A stretch of 18,509 nt of DNA from Candidatus Hodarchaeota archaeon (GCA_016839665.1 JAEOTU010000172.1:1-18509), one strand, 5' to 3'; positions 1 to 7,997 are shown, numbered from the stretch's first letter. Program-made: numbers and translations. Notes: generated from the sequence alone by a model not told the origin.

Positions 1-210
1 ATCAGGATGGCAAATGAAGAAATCGCTGATATAATACAAGGAGTCTCCCTTTTCCATTACTTGGACGCAGCAACTGTCATGAATGCAATAATTGCTGGTG
101 AAGAATACCCATTTGGTGAATTGTTTCTCGTCCTCTTCATAGGAATCGTAGCCCTGGGACTGGCGTTGGTCCTATTCTGGAAACGAGAGTTTCACACACA
201 ACATGGCTAG
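1..210 (+). CDS. ABC-2 type transporter permease, C-terminal end only (5' partial)
   Basis: The reading frame is open from the first base, so an upstream start lies outside the window; the ATG at 7 is probably internal. The visible ~69 residues contain a short loop with the pattern SLFHYLDA, then one hydrophobic segment (about residues 40-58 from that ATG) and a short basic tail, FWKREF. In ABC-2/NosY-type permeases the last extracellular loop commonly has a Y-x-D stretch, followed by a final transmembrane helix and an F-x-R-R/K-E/D tail at the cytosolic face. That resemblance is the only basis for the family call. As an ABC-2 permease it would form the membrane channel of an exporter whose ATPase is presumably encoded upstream. 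The next gene starts 53 bases later on the same strand and could be cotranscribed. The call is tentative because only one helix is visible. Confidence 0.5.
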   Translation: MRMANEEIADIIQGVSLFHYLDAATVMNAIIAGEEYPFGELFLVLFIGIVALGLALVLFWKREFHTQHG

Positions 211-262
211 TAGTTGGATAGAGAAGATGACATGGTATTAAAAGAGTTGTACAGGTGTTTTT

Positions 263-928
263 ATGGGATTACATATATCAATAGACGATTTTAAAAGCAT
301 TGGAAGATTAGCATGTCTATCAACCATATTTTCTTCACTTCAATTTCTTCTAATCACTACTTTGGCCGCGTTATTTTATACTGGCGGATATGATTACCTT
401 GGGTATTACTTTAGTGATCTCGGAGCAGTAGTGGCCAGAAATGGAGCATCTAACTCGTTCTCCTCCACATTGTTTTTTATTACACTAACAGTAACAGGAA
501 TAACAATGATCCCGTTTTGGTTAATCTTACCTTCCTTATTTAAAGAATCGACAGTGGAAAAAGTTTTGAGTATTTCGGGATCTGTTTTAGGTTTAATAGG
601 CGTTCCGTTGCTTATTGCGATTGGTATTTATCCTATGGATACCCAATCTGAATTACATGGTTTTTTCGCTCAATACTTCTTTTTAGCTTTTGGAATAGCT
701 ATACTCATTTATTCGATTGCTATCGTGTTTAATAATAATTATTCCAATTTTTATTCATTAATTGGATTGGCGATCTTTATTCTCGTTATTATATTCGTTT
801 TCGTTGAGCTTGGTGATCTATCCACTCTTGTGCAAAAGGTGATCGTTTATAGTTATATTATCTGGGCGTTTATTCAAGTTTTCCGCATCTGGCCTGCTGT
901 CCGACCAGAATCAATAGCTCCCGCCTGA
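263..928 (+). CDS. DUF998-like integral membrane protein
   Basis: A 221-residue polytopic membrane protein with six hydrophobic segments at roughly residues 17-40, 67-93, 101-124, 131-156, 163-183 and 189-211. Two landmarks suggest the DUF998 family: YYFSDLG at 48-54 after the first helix, and GIYPMDTQSELHG at 121-133 between helices 3 and 4. DUF998 proteins typically have an SDLG-like motif and a G-x-(F/Y)-P...HG motif in these places. Length and helix count fit the family. The biochemical function of DUF998 proteins is not established. The ATG start is preceded by AGGTG at a suitable distance (253-257). The gene lies 53 bases after the ABC-2 permease tail on the same strand, and a hairpin plus T-run follows its stop. 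A role in the membrane is certain from hydrophobicity; the family name is moderately certain. Confidence 0.72.
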   Translation: MGLHISIDDFKSIGRLACLSTIFSSLQFLLITTLAALFYTGGYDYLGYYFSDLGAVVARNGASNSFSSTLFFITLTVTGITMIPFWLILPSLFKESTVEKVLSISGSVLGLIGVPLLIAIGIYPMDTQSELHGFFAQYFFLAFGIAILIYSIAIVFNNNYSNFYSLIGLAIFILVIIFVFVELGDLSTLVQKVIVYSYIIWAFIQVFRIWPAVRPESIAPA

Positions 929-950
929 CTCTCATCTCATCAAATAGCTC

Positions 951-973
951 CTTCACGGTGAAGAGGGTTTTTT
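951..973 (+). terminator. Hairpin plus T-run after the DUF998-like gene
   Basis: CTTCACGGTGAAG (951-963) is a near-perfect palindrome that can form a 5-6 bp stem, followed by AGGG and six T residues (968-973). It lies 23 bases beyond the stop of the plus-strand membrane protein gene, where a transcript end is expected. It overlaps the last codons of the convergent surface-protein gene, so the two genes end tail to tail over this element. Termination itself is inferred. Confidence 0.5.
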
Positions 974-3900
974 CCACTTATGACTGAGAAAAAGGACCAG
1001 TAATATCGACACAAGCAAAAACAGTCCAAACGGAAGACGCCAATCTGGGTTTCCTACAGCAGTCGTTGCTGTAGTTGCAGGATTGTTGAATAGATCAAAA
1101 TCGCTGTGATGGTATTCGCGAGTCCAATATGGATTATATATTTGGTGAATAAGGTCATCATCTCCTTTAAACAGTTGCACAAGCTTAACCTGGAGATGAA
1201 AAGGGCTATCAAAGCCACTAAAAGGGCTATAAGAAAAGAAAGCAGCAGAAGGTACATAGACATAAATGTCATTAAACCCTTCTTCCAATAAATCTTGAAC
1301 AGAGAATGTAAATTCTTTGTATTCAGGGTTATCGACGGATAATTCCAACCGTACCGTATAAACCCCTTGTTGAAATACATCAACTCCCACGCTAACGAGA
1401 ATTTCTTCATATTTAGAATCAGAATCTAAATTGATTCCGTCATCCCAAAATTCGTCTCTAAGAAAGGCTCCTGGTCGGTCAAACTCAAGATAGCTATAAC
1501 TTTGTGTGGTATAATCGTACAACATTCGATCCAGCAAGTGACCTCCATGATCATAAATCCTGATATTTTCGACAATGTGATGTGAATTCTTGTCTAGCAA
1601 GTATAATGGGGCAGAATATACCAATATTGAAAGGTTGTTTAGGCCTTCCTCCCAATATTCATTGATTGATCCGTCTCTATGGAGTTCCCATTCAGACTCA
1701 TACCAATGAAAGTCATATGAGTATATGTCTGGTTGAGATACATCTACTTCGAAAATTACTGAAAGCGCATCAAATGTCCCATCCAGATCGGTGTCAACAC
1801 CATGATCCCAACTCTTACCAGTCAAAATTGCACTCGGAGGATCAAATTCTTCATATTGATACACACGCGTGAGGTGAGGTTGTCGAACCTGATCAATATG
1901 ATCTCCTTCAGAATCATAAATCGAAATTTCTTCAAAGATATAAGCAGTGTCAACCCTTAGCGAATAAGGTAGTGTTAGGTAAATTTCAAGCGATATATTT
2001 TGAACACCTTCATTCAAATCTCTATCAATCGATTCTCCGAAGTAAGAATCCCAGACTGGAACATAAGTCCTAATATTGAAATCAAAGGAAAATGGGCCAT
2101 CTTGGGTTACATTTACTTCTACTAAGACATCTAAAAAGTCAAACATTCCATCTCTGTCAATATCGGCCCCAACATCCCAGTATCGTCCTGTAAAAAACAC
2201 GATTGGAGGTCGAAATTCGGTATAGCGATAAAGACGTGTGATATAAGGGGAATTAACCCGATCAAGGGTATGCCAGTCAGAATCAAGAATCTCAATCTGT
2301 CTGATAAGGAAAGACGTATCTTTCCGAATCGAATAAAGTGAAGCTGCATCAAAGGACAACGTGATGTTATACTTTCCTGTATCCGAGTAAGGGGATAAAG
2401 GGGTTTCTACCCATTCCTCCCAAGGATTTTGGTCTAAATCAACAGAACGTAAAGCCAATCTGACTCTATATCGAGTAGTTTGAGTCACATTGATCTCTAC
2501 AGTGAAAGTTAATTCCTCAAACTGGTTGTCATCGTCAGAATTTATCCCATGATCCGAGTACTTCCCCGTGAAAAATGCACGAGGCGGGGGAAACATTTCA
2601 TAGCTATATTTCTGTGTAATATGGGATTTATCTGCAAAATCCATCAAATTACCATCGACATCTCGTAAAGTAATTTCCTTAAGGAGAAATGACGTATTTT
2701 CTCGTAAATGAAAGAAATCTTCTTCTGTAGTATCAAAGGAAAAGGGAATAATTAGAACTCCTTTTGGCAAATAACGAGAATAATCTCCCCATAGATTCCA
2801 ATCAGAATTGTTCAAACCAAATGGTATTATATGTATATCCATCTCATAGGATCCTGCTTTAGTTATATTTACTTCAACTTCAATTTTAAATTCCTCATAT
2901 ATTCCATCAGTGTTTGCATCAACTAGATAATCCCAGTTGTTTCCCGTTAAGAAGGCTGGAGGAGGATTAAATTCTTTATAGCTGTATTCTTGAGTTGTAT
3001 AAAGGGAACCACGCCAACTTTGACTATACTCTTCCTGATCACGAATTTGAAAATAAGTAATTATAAAAGATGTATTGTTTTTTAAAGAATAGAATGAGGT
3101 TGCATCCGCAAAAAAGGTAACGTTTTGAACACCTATCTTCAAGTGTTCCTCTGTCTCTGCTCCTTGATCCCAATGGTTTTGATCTGTATCAAGGGGATCA
3201 AAATTTAGGTTGGAATAATACAATCCTCTATTCCGAGTAACATTTACTTCAACACTTAGAGCAAGTTCCTCATATATTCCATCTGTATCAAGATCGACCC
3301 CCCAATCAAAAAATCTCCCAGTTAATTTCACTTGAGGAGGTTCAAACTCGCTAACTGGATATGAATCAGTGCTATAGGGAGTAGTCAGGAATTGATGGTC
3401 TTGGCCATAAAATTGTAATTGAACATAACTGACATTATACGGCCCGCTTAGACCCCAACTAATATAATTATGTAGTGAATAAGATATTTCAACTTCATTT
3501 CCATTAGGGGTTAAGAAACCATTCCAATGAGCAGTGAAATCGTTATTAGATCCAGGAAAAGGGGTAGAATCTTCCAGAAACAATTCAATCTCATAATGTC
3601 CTGGATCTTTGACTTCAACACCTAAGTTGAAGACAATCTCATCATAAAATTGATCTTCATTCGTATCAACAAGATAATCTGAAAAACCTACAATCGTTGC
3701 GGATGGAGGTTCAAAATCGCCATGATTATAGGATGTAGTGGTAATATATTGATGAGTAAAATTTATCTCATATCCAATCCACCACCACCATCCAGAATAA
3801 GTGAAGAGACCAACTTCAATAACATACGGGCCATCAGTCCCTCCTGCATTGATTGGTTGTCCCAAAAATGAAAGTTTAACAATTTTCCCAGAATCATATC

Positions 3901-4234
3901 TATTAAACTGTGAGGTACCGATCAGATTTTCATCTTTATCCTTTAGAATGCCATAAACTCCATCAAACTCTGTGAAATTAATCCATCCCAATTCCACAAT
4001 TAAGTGATCAAAGAAACCATTTTTATCTTCATCTTCAGGATAATCCCTCCAAGTATTGTTATCAGGTAATACATCTGTGCTTGTCTTAATTGAAAATTGT
4101 GGTGACTTTAGTTGATCGTTTAGGGGGTTTAAAAATCCCAATTCTGTCATATTCACTTGAACGAGATTTAAAAAGTCTCCGTGGATCAATCCGAAGAAAA
4201 TCATGACCATTAAGGTTAATCGTAATCGTTTCAT
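953..4234 (-). CDS. Large secreted, membrane-anchored surface protein with eight tandem DxDxDG modules
   Basis: About 1,093 residues. The N-terminus is basic then hydrophobic (MKRLRLTLMVMIFFGLIHG), a signal peptide or signal anchor. The C-terminus has one membrane helix (about 1068-1086) followed by a short basic tail, KWKKPSSP. Between them lie eight modules with a period of 121-126 residues. Each opens with an acidic loop like DLDTDGIYEE (near residues 70, 192, 316, 441, 567, 693, 816, 937). Alternating hydrophobic, strand-like sequence with VEVNVT-type strands follows, and each module ends in a hinge such as FEPP or FDPP (176, 299, 425, 550, 676, 799, 920). The acidic loops resemble dockerin/EF-hand-like calcium loops, and the strand pattern suggests an Ig-like fold; both are inference. 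Many N-x-S/T sequons suggest N-glycosylation. Numbering counts from an in-frame TTG at 4240; I prefer the ATG at 4234. I cannot name a family. Likely roles are adhesion or a cell-surface stalk. Confidence 0.82.
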   Translation of the reverse strand: MKRLRLTLMVMIFFGLIHGDFLNLVQVNMTELGFLNPLNDQLKSPQFSIKTSTDVLPDNNTWRDYPEDEDKNGFFDHLIVELGWINFTEFDGVYGILKDKDENLIGTSQFNRYDSGKIVKLSFLGQPINAGGTDGPYVIEVGLFTYSGWWWWIGYEINFTHQYITTTSYNHGDFEPPSATIVGFSDYLVDTNEDQFYDEIVFNLGVEVKDPGHYEIELFLEDSTPFPGSNNDFTAHWNGFLTPNGNEVEISYSLHNYISWGLSGPYNVSYVQLQFYGQDHQFLTTPYSTDSYPVSEFEPPQVKLTGRFFDWGVDLDTDGIYEELALSVEVNVTRNRGLYYSNLNFDPLDTDQNHWDQGAETEEHLKIGVQNVTFFADATSFYSLKNNTSFIITYFQIRDQEEYSQSWRGSLYTTQEYSYKEFNPPPAFLTGNNWDYLVDANTDGIYEEFKIEVEVNITKAGSYEMDIHIIPFGLNNSDWNLWGDYSRYLPKGVLIIPFSFDTTEEDFFHLRENTSFLLKEITLRDVDGNLMDFADKSHITQKYSYEMFPPPRAFFTGKYSDHGINSDDDNQFEELTFTVEINVTQTTRYRVRLALRSVDLDQNPWEEWVETPLSPYSDTGKYNITLSFDAASLYSIRKDTSFLIRQIEILDSDWHTLDRVNSPYITRLYRYTEFRPPIVFFTGRYWDVGADIDRDGMFDFLDVLVEVNVTQDGPFSFDFNIRTYVPVWDSYFGESIDRDLNEGVQNISLEIYLTLPYSLRVDTAYIFEEISIYDSEGDHIDQVRQPHLTRVYQYEEFDPPSAILTGKSWDHGVDTDLDGTFDALSVIFEVDVSQPDIYSYDFHWYESEWELHRDGSINEYWEEGLNNLSILVYSAPLYLLDKNSHHIVENIRIYDHGGHLLDRMLYDYTTQSYSYLEFDRPGAFLRDEFWDDGINLDSDSKYEEILVSVGVDVFQQGVYTVRLELSVDNPEYKEFTFSVQDLLEEGFNDIYVYVPSAAFFSYSPFSGFDSPFHLQVKLVQLFKGDDDLIHQIYNPYWTREYHHSDFDLFNNPATTATTAVGNPDWRLPFGLFLLVSILLVLFLSHKWKKPSSP

Positions 4235-4286
4235 TGTCAATGATAGGTGAATACCTGCTGCAATAGAAAAAGCTTTCTCAAGTTTG

Positions 4287-4296
4287 AAAATTATAG
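4287..4296 (-). promoter_or_regulatory. Possible TATA box for the surface-protein gene
   Basis: On the minus strand this AT-rich stretch reads CTATAATTTT. A start site about 26 bases downstream would leave a 5' leader of roughly 30 bases before the ATG at 4234. The 4241-4394 gap separates two divergent genes and must hold both promoters. No strong ribosome binding site precedes the surface-protein start. Confidence 0.3.
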
Positions 4297-4334
4297 CAGT
4301 TTAATGATTTTGGTTTAAAAAAGTATGAAGAAAG

Positions 4335-4346
4335 TAAATAAATTTT
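4335..4346 (+). promoter_or_regulatory. Possible TATA box for the carbamate kinase operon
   Basis: TAAATAAATTTT lies about 50-60 bases upstream of the carbamate kinase ATG. An archaeal start site ~26 bases further on would give a leader of about 25 bases that includes GAGGA at 4384-4388, a good ribosome binding site. Identified by eye only. Confidence 0.33.
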
Positions 4347-4394
4347 TGAATTTCCTTATCATTCTACCGATTTGCGTCAGATTGAGGAATCGAA

Positions 4395-5381
4395 ATGCTC
4401 AAGCCGTTGGTTGTAATTGCACTTGGCGGAAATGCCATGATTAAGGGGAAACAGAGGGGAACATTAGAGGAACAGATTGAGAATATTACAGAAACAGCTA
4501 AACAAATAATGAAGGTCATTCCAAAATACAGAGTAGTAATAACGCACGGAAATGGTCCTCAGGTGGGGAATCTTATGCTTCAGATGGAGGCAGGCAGTCA
4601 TCCCCCTTATAATCGTCCATCGTTAAAAATGGATATTTGTGGATCAATGACCCAGGGGCAGATAGGTTATCTTATCCAGAATATTCTCGGAAACCTACTG
4701 TGGACTGAAGGACCACCAAGCCGTCTTGATCCTACTGACAAGGTCAAAATCATAACAGTGGTGACCCAAGTCGTCGTATCAGAAGATGATCCTGCGTTTC
4801 AAAATCCAACAAAACCCGTAGGCCCATTTTATAATAAAGAACAAGCTGATAAAATCCAAGCCGAACATCCTGATTATGTGATAATTGAGGATGCAGGGCG
4901 AGGGTATCGAAGAGTTGTCCCTTCTCCTGATCCCATTGAGATACATGAGAAAGACCAAATTAATATACTGTTAGAAGGAGGATTTATTGTGATTGCTTCT
5001 GGTGGAGGAGGAATTCCCGTTGTGAAAAATCCTGAGGGCACAGTTAGGGGTGTGGAAGCAGTCATCGATAAAGACTTGGCTGGAGAACGTCTTGCAGTCG
5101 ATACCAATGCAGAAATTTTTGTTATCCTAACAGATACGGACAAAGTTTATCTGAATTTTAAGACCCCTGAAGCTAAAGGTATCGATAATATGACATTAAT
5201 CGAATTAGAACAGAATTTGGCAGAGGGGGCATTTGGTCAAAAATTAAAAGGTAGTATGGGCCCCAAACTGAAGGCTGCTATACGATTTTTGAAAGATGGT
5301 GGTAAAAAAGTTATTATTACAAGTCCCGAATTAGCAGCAGATGCTTTGGAAGGTAAAGCAGGAACAACAATTGTTCCATGA
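4395..5381 (+). CDS. Carbamate kinase (ArcC/YqeA family)
   Basis: Catalyses reversible phosphoryl transfer between carbamoyl phosphate plus ADP and carbamate plus ATP; in catabolic pathways it runs toward ATP. The 328 residues match the normal length. Family motifs are all present: ALGGNA (9-14), THGNGPQVG (50-58), KPVGPFY (140-146), the RRVVPSP segment (172-178), ASGGGGIPV (201-209), EAVIDKD (221-227), LTDTDKV (245-251), GSMGPK (286-291) and the terminal GTTI. It appears fully functional and cytosolic. GAGGA at 4384-4388 sits about six bases before the ATG. A carbamoyltransferase gene starts 18 bases after its stop, so the two are almost certainly one operon. This is the classic arrangement in which a carbamoylated compound is phosphorolysed and the carbamoyl phosphate is used to make ATP. 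There is no arginine deiminase or second carbamoyltransferase in the window, and the companion enzyme is not a standard OTCase, so YqeA-like use in ureide catabolism is more likely than the ADI pathway. Confidence 0.95.
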   Translation: MLKPLVVIALGGNAMIKGKQRGTLEEQIENITETAKQIMKVIPKYRVVITHGNGPQVGNLMLQMEAGSHPPYNRPSLKMDICGSMTQGQIGYLIQNILGNLLWTEGPPSRLDPTDKVKIITVVTQVVVSEDDPAFQNPTKPVGPFYNKEQADKIQAEHPDYVIIEDAGRGYRRVVPSPDPIEIHEKDQINILLEGGFIVIASGGGGIPVVKNPEGTVRGVEAVIDKDLAGERLAVDTNAEIFVILTDTDKVYLNFKTPEAKGIDNMTLIELEQNLAEGAFGQKLKGSMGPKLKAAIRFLKDGGKKVIITSPELAADALEGKAGTTIVP

Positions 5382-5399
5382 ATAAGGAGTTGAAAAAAA

Positions 5400-6449
5400 G
5401 TGAAATTTTCAGATTTATATGGACGAGATTTAATTTGCACTCAAGATTGGGCTAAACACGAACTTAGTTTGGTGCTAGACTTAGCTGGGAGAATGAAACG
5501 TGAACGTCTCGCATCAAAATATACTAACCTCTTGGCACACAAGACATTCTTTATGTTTTTCTATAATCCGAGTGTACGAACAAGACAGAGTTTTGAAGTT
5601 GCTGCCACAGAGCTAGGTGGTCATGCACAGTTTCTCGAACCAAAAGCTATGCGTTTAAAAACCGCAACAACAGCAGGTGAAACTGTTGAAGACGCAGCAC
5701 AAGTCATGTCTCGGTATGCGCATGGTCTTGGTATTCGAATGCTTGAGGATAAAGTTAGTGAATATGGCGAGGGCGAAGCTCTTCTTCGTGAGTATGCAAA
5801 ATGGGCAACTATTCCTATTATCTCAATGGCTCACGATAAATATCATCCGTGTCAAGGGTTAGCTGATGTCATGGGTTGGTCCGAATGGTTCAATAAAGGT
5901 ACCAAATATCCCCCTGATTGGCGAACCTTACAAGGGAAGAAATTACTTGTTACATGGGGTCATGGTGCTCTTGCTCGTTCTTGGTGTTCTGTTCAAGAGG
6001 CGATGTTAATCGGTTCTCGCTATGGAATGGATGTTACAGTTGCCTCTCCCGAAGGATTTGATCTAGATCCTCAAGTTACAAAATGGACTGAGGAAAATTG
6101 CAATAAAAATGATGCACAATTTGAAATTACCAATCACCTCACCAAAGGCTACGAGGATGCTCATGTGGTTTATTCTCGTCATTGGATGAGTCCTGACGCT
6201 TACCAAGATGGAGAATTTTTAAAGCAACAAGAGATCGAAAAAGCCCTAAAATACCCTGATTGGATTTGTGATTCGAAGAAAATGGCTTTGACGGACAATG
6301 CAATCTACACACATCCTATGCCAATAGATCGGGGACACGAAGTGACAGATGATGTTGCATCAGGGCCTAGATCCTGCATTTATGATGTTGCAGAAAATCG
6401 TCTGCATGTTCAAAAAGCCATTATGGCTCTCACTATGGCAGGAATATGA
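5400..6449 (+). CDS. Knotted-type carbamoyltransferase, YgeW/AOTCase-like, with altered HPMP motif
   Basis: A 349-residue aspartate/ornithine carbamoyltransferase-superfamily enzyme. The carbamoyl-phosphate site is intact: PSVRTR (57-62, the S-x-R-T-R motif) and HPCQGLAD (149-156). The N-terminus (CTQDWAKHEL, 13-22) and C-terminus (AENRLHVQKAIMA, 331-343) closely resemble acetyl-/succinyl-ornithine carbamoyltransferases. GMDVTVASPEGFDL (209-222) and P-I-D...EVTDDV (308-319) also recall E. coli YgeW. Both groups belong to the trefoil-knotted branch. The second-substrate motif, HCLP in OTCase, AOTCase and YgeW, reads HPMP (305-308), as in the HPLP of ATCases. The lysine that is carboxylated in AOTCase aligns with Glu314. 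Substrate is therefore uncertain. The GTG start is preceded by AAGGAG. Coupling to carbamate kinase argues for the catabolic direction, carbamoyl-X plus phosphate to X plus carbamoyl phosphate. An anabolic arginine role is the main alternative. Confidence 0.88.
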   Translation: MKFSDLYGRDLICTQDWAKHELSLVLDLAGRMKRERLASKYTNLLAHKTFFMFFYNPSVRTRQSFEVAATELGGHAQFLEPKAMRLKTATTAGETVEDAAQVMSRYAHGLGIRMLEDKVSEYGEGEALLREYAKWATIPIISMAHDKYHPCQGLADVMGWSEWFNKGTKYPPDWRTLQGKKLLVTWGHGALARSWCSVQEAMLIGSRYGMDVTVASPEGFDLDPQVTKWTEENCNKNDAQFEITNHLTKGYEDAHVVYSRHWMSPDAYQDGEFLKQQEIEKALKYPDWICDSKKMALTDNAIYTHPMPIDRGHEVTDDVASGPRSCIYDVAENRLHVQKAIMALTMAGI

Positions 6450-6513
6450 CTCTCATTTAAGAAACATGGAAAGAAGAAAGCTTAATTTCATTAAACCAAG
6501 TCAGGGAAGATTT

Positions 6514-7344
6514 TCAATATCCAAAGTGAGCTCTGGCTTTTTTAATCGCTTTTTCTACCATAGCAACATCTTCAGGGTAAAGATGCTCATTTTTCTTTTT
6601 TAGAACCTTTTCGGCGCGAGTCAGAAAGGCAAAATTCTTCGTCTTAATAGCTTCCAGTAAAAGTCTGACACTATCATAAAAATTATTCTCCACAACCGCG
6701 GAAGGGACACCAGAGCTTAAATTTACCATTGTTTGACGAGCAGTTTGCCATCCTTCCGCTATTAAATCGCAGAGAATGGCACATGCATAATTCGTTGCTG
6801 TATTGTCATAAAAATTTAATTCAAGGTGTTTGTTACCCGCTTCAATGTATTCGTGTTTTGAATTGCGAAAATGTTTTTTTGCGAGGTCTTCTGGCGATAC
6901 CTGGACAGCTTGTCTTTCAGGAGGTTTTTTCATGATTGGTCCGAATTTTTGTCTTTGTCGTAATTCAGAATGAATTTCACTGGCGAGTTCATCGTCAAAA
7001 AGTGATACTGGCGGTTGAGAACTAATTGGTGGTTGTGAGGAAACATTATTAGCAAATGGTGAAGGGGGAGGTGAAGGGAGATTCGGTGGAGGTGTGATGG
7101 CCTTTTCAGGTTGTTTTCTCGGAGGCCCTGAGAGTGGTGGAGGTGAAGAGAAGTTCATTAGAGTCTCAATATTTTTTTCAGATTGTTGTCGCGTACGCCC
7201 TTTAAAAACCTGCTTTTCTCTACCAGAAAGCGGTGGAGGTGTTTTTTGCTTTTCTTCCAGAATATTATCCAATTTTTTAATAAATGAAGGAGGTACGGGT
7301 AGTTCTTCTTCCTTCTTCTTTTTTTTCTTGAAAGGCCACGGCAA
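6514..7344 (-). CDS. Proline-rich linker protein with C-terminal helical domain, function unknown
   Basis: 276 residues from the TTG at 7344, which I prefer because AGAGG sits just upstream and the protein then begins MPWPF followed by KKKKKK; an ATG at 7398 would add 18 residues. Order along the protein: a W-P-F plus polylysine N-terminus (2-11) that could touch membrane or nucleic acid, then a short amphipathic helix (20-33). A low-complexity linker (about 35-120) follows, with four PPP runs at 36, 68, 85 and 92 and the repeat PPPLSG twice (36-41, 68-73). Last is a helical domain (about 150-276) with helices around 151-175, 180-206, 216-234, 237-252 and 257-274 that resembles TPR/SNAP-like helical hairpins only loosely. 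No signal peptide or membrane helix is seen, so it is cytosolic. It converges with the carbamoyltransferase gene. I recognise no family. Its proline-rich linker is compatible with binding a profilin or SH3-like partner, which is speculation. Confidence 0.72.
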   Translation of the reverse strand: MPWPFKKKKKKEEELPVPPSFIKKLDNILEEKQKTPPPLSGREKQVFKGRTRQQSEKNIETLMNFSSPPPLSGPPRKQPEKAITPPPNLPSPPPSPFANNVSSQPPISSQPPVSLFDDELASEIHSELRQRQKFGPIMKKPPERQAVQVSPEDLAKKHFRNSKHEYIEAGNKHLELNFYDNTATNYACAILCDLIAEGWQTARQTMVNLSSGVPSAVVENNFYDSVRLLLEAIKTKNFAFLTRAEKVLKKKNEHLYPEDVAMVEKAIKKARAHFGY

Positions 7345-7472
7345 TTTGATACCTCTCTGAAATTGGCAGAATACTCTAATTTCGAAGATTGAGAGCATTA
7401 TTATGCAATTATAAGTAGATGTATTTTGATATAAAATTGTAAAAATTAATTTAAAAAAGATTTTGAATTTTC

Positions 7473-7955
7473 CTAAAAAACAGAACCGAATTTACTCTCA
7501 TCCCAACTTTTTTGAAGAAAGTATTTTGCGAAATCAGTTAAAATGACTCGCTTGCTTGAGAAGAATAGTAAATGTCCTCCACATTTTGATTTGCAGTCGG
7601 AGGAACCAAAATTTGATATGATTGTAGCATTTTGAAACTCTTCTTTGAATTGTCTAAGAGCAGAACATTCAGTTACTTCAGAGCTTGTATTGTAATATGT
7701 ACTGATTATCTCAGTATCTACGTGGGTAGTAAGATAATCAATATGCCAAAAAATGTTCTTTTCTTTTTTCAAATGACGAAGAAGACGATTTCCAAGATTT
7801 GTTGCTGTTTTCCCTTTTGCGGAACCAAAATAAAGATAAAAACCAGGTTTAATTATCCATTTAAACCGATTAGTATTAATTCTAAGATGATTTTTTACTT
7901 CAAGGACTAGAACGTAGACACCCTGAAGATTTCTAAGCTGGTTCCAATTATCCAA
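7473..7955 (-). CDS. DUF123 family GIY-YIG-type (Uri-like) nuclease-fold protein
   Basis: 160 residues that match the DUF123 family, an archaeal and bacterial group related to GIY-YIG endonucleases. Visible landmarks are GVYVLVLEV (12-20, the GIY-like strand), GFYLYFGSAKG (38-48, the YIG-like strand and turn), NRLLRHLKKEKNIFWHIDYL (56-75), ECSALRQF (96-103) and a C-terminal GSSDCKSKCGGHLL (117-130) with paired cysteines and a histidine. The length is ordinary. Members are presumed DNA-binding nucleases, but a physiological role is not established. The start is a TTG (7953-7955) with no strong ribosome binding site; no better in-frame start precedes the conserved GVYVL. A TATA-like TTTAAATA lies about 35-42 bases upstream on this strand. 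The divergent neighbour is a transglutaminase-like gene sharing the same 92-base promoter region. Confidence 0.85.
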   Translation of the reverse strand: MDNWNQLRNLQGVYVLVLEVKNHLRINTNRFKWIIKPGFYLYFGSAKGKTATNLGNRLLRHLKKEKNIFWHIDYLTTHVDTEIISTYYNTSSEVTECSALRQFKEEFQNATIISNFGSSDCKSKCGGHLLFFSSKRVILTDFAKYFLQKSWDESKFGSVF

Positions 7956-7989
7956 TTAATATCAGCTCAATATTCATCTTTGAAAAGAT

Positions 7990-7997
7990 TATTTAAA
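7990..7997 (-). promoter_or_regulatory. Consensus-like archaeal TATA box in a divergent promoter
   Basis: On the minus strand the octamer is TTTAAATA, close to the archaeal TATA consensus. A start site about 26 bases on would give a ~10-base leader for the DUF123 gene. On the plus strand the same bases read TATTTAAA and sit about 50 bases before the transglutaminase-like ATG, so one nearly symmetrical box may serve both directions. Assigned by eye. Confidence 0.45.

Noticed and set aside
1054..1410. Minus-strand open frame of 118 codons inside the surface-protein gene
   Set aside because: It overlaps the long modular frame entirely, has no domain signal and no ribosome site; the real gene shows clear repeat periodicity in the other frame.
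4241..4394. tRNA or other RNA gene in the larger intergenic gaps (also checked 10776-10968)
   Set aside because: No cloverleaf, CCA end or conserved T-loop sequence could be found by eye; both gaps are AT-rich and fit divergent promoters.
4874..5143. Minus-strand open frame opposite carbamate kinase
   Set aside because: The plus strand there encodes conserved carbamate kinase motifs, so this is an antisense shadow.
5400..6449. Calling the carbamoyltransferase a plain ornithine carbamoyltransferase (argF/arcB)
   Set aside because: N- and C-terminal sequence match the AOTCase/YgeW branch, and the HCLP motif of OTCases is replaced by HPMP.
7094..7360. Plus-strand open frame and G-rich tracts opposite the proline-rich gene, considered as a gene or G-quadruplex
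   Set aside because: The G-runs are simply the complement of proline codons, and most tracts are only two to three G long. The plus-strand peptide is low complexity without a credible start context.
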